Source: Acetatifactor muris
GTDB taxonomy: Bacteria; Bacillota; Clostridia; Lachnospirales; Lachnospiraceae
Direction of reading: 5' to 3'
Length of the DNA: 42,307 nt
NCBI GenBank assembly: GCA_023663635.1
Contig: JAMPHD010000025.1
Location: 1 to 42,307, forward strand
The translations under genes were made by a program, and so were the position numbers. Shown here piece by piece: positions 42,251-42,307 of the stretch (the stretch's first letter is position 1; every line of letters begins with the position of its first letter). Below the pieces are notes generated by a model, which searched no databases, had not been told where the DNA came from, and saw only the letters and a program-made list of their open reading frames with translations.

Positions 42251-42307
42251 ATGAATTTAAGGGTAATATGAAAGTGGTTTTAGGAATTGTTATTTCTGAA
42301 AAGGTTT
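42241..42307 (+). CDS. Start of the next gene, partial
   Basis: ATG at 42241 follows GGAGGAG with good spacing and opens MELNEFKGNMKVVLGIVISE, still open at the window end. It overlaps the kinase stop by 10 nt, so it is probably a third operon member. Too short to assign; it could be a peptide-maturation, export or unrelated gene. Confidence 0.6.
   Translation, partial: MELNEFKGNMKVVLGIVISEKV

Overview
The window looks like a chromosomal segment of a Gram-positive anaerobe of the class Clostridia, most likely a gut Lachnospiraceae. This is inferred from the gene order hprK - ROK glucokinase - murB - rapZ - whiA - HPr-like, the strong GGAGG-type ribosome binding sites on nearly every gene, a class II fructose-bisphosphate aldolase, an SPKTG-type sortase signal and a dockerin/cohesin pair. 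No rRNA, tRNA or CRISPR array was found.

Layout. (1) 1-4642: part of an AT-richer type I restriction-modification locus. It holds the 3' part of hsdS, which the window enters inside a GACA tetranucleotide tract, then a UPF0175/DUF3368 toxin-antitoxin-like pair, then hsdR. hsdM is not in the window. (2) 4771-8705: a ferredoxin-type aldo/keto reductase, tail to tail with a BlaI/BlaR1-type repressor-protease pair that has two clear dyad operators. (3) 8860-10472: a DUF1846 gene divergent from ftsH. (4) 10510-20602: a core block of ftsH, uvrC, hprK, ROK glucokinase, murB, rapZ, whiA, an HPr-like protein with Asp at position 15 (Crh-like) and a lipid-kinase-family gene, all on the + strand and closely spaced. 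(5) 20636-23819: fba with promoter and terminator, then an orphan solute-binding-type lipoprotein. (6) 23926-25321: a small-protein gene, an Rpn-type nuclease gene, and a second, internally deleted copy of the small-gene region. (7) 25422-33083: a cell-surface operon on the - strand. It encodes a cell-wall-anchored protein with a cohesin-like domain, then a 1.7-kaa leucine-rich-repeat protein ending in a dockerin, with a divergent XRE regulator and paired TCTATAGAATA operator-like repeats. (8) 33158-35768: a sodium:alanine-type symporter and an HTH/S24-like regulator lacking the expected catalytic serine. (9) 36036-39979: a TPM-domain protein, a zinc-ribbon membrane protein, an Imm70-type immunity protein and an unknown membrane protein. 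(10) 40029-42307: a strongly folded 117-nt element, a LytTR response regulator, a GHKL sensor kinase and the start of another gene.

How the genes fit together. The core block links carbon-state sensing (HprK, Crh-like HPr, glucokinase, aldolase) with cell-wall synthesis and division (MurB, RapZ, WhiA, FtsH). The cohesin and dockerin genes are adjacent and co-directional. The simplest reading is a two-part surface complex in which the wall-anchored cohesin protein holds the LRR protein; this is an inference. The RM locus looks able to phase-vary through the GACA tract. The best leads for something new are the cohesin/dockerin surface operon, the multi-hairpin element ahead of the LytTR system, and the GACA-tract specificity subunit.
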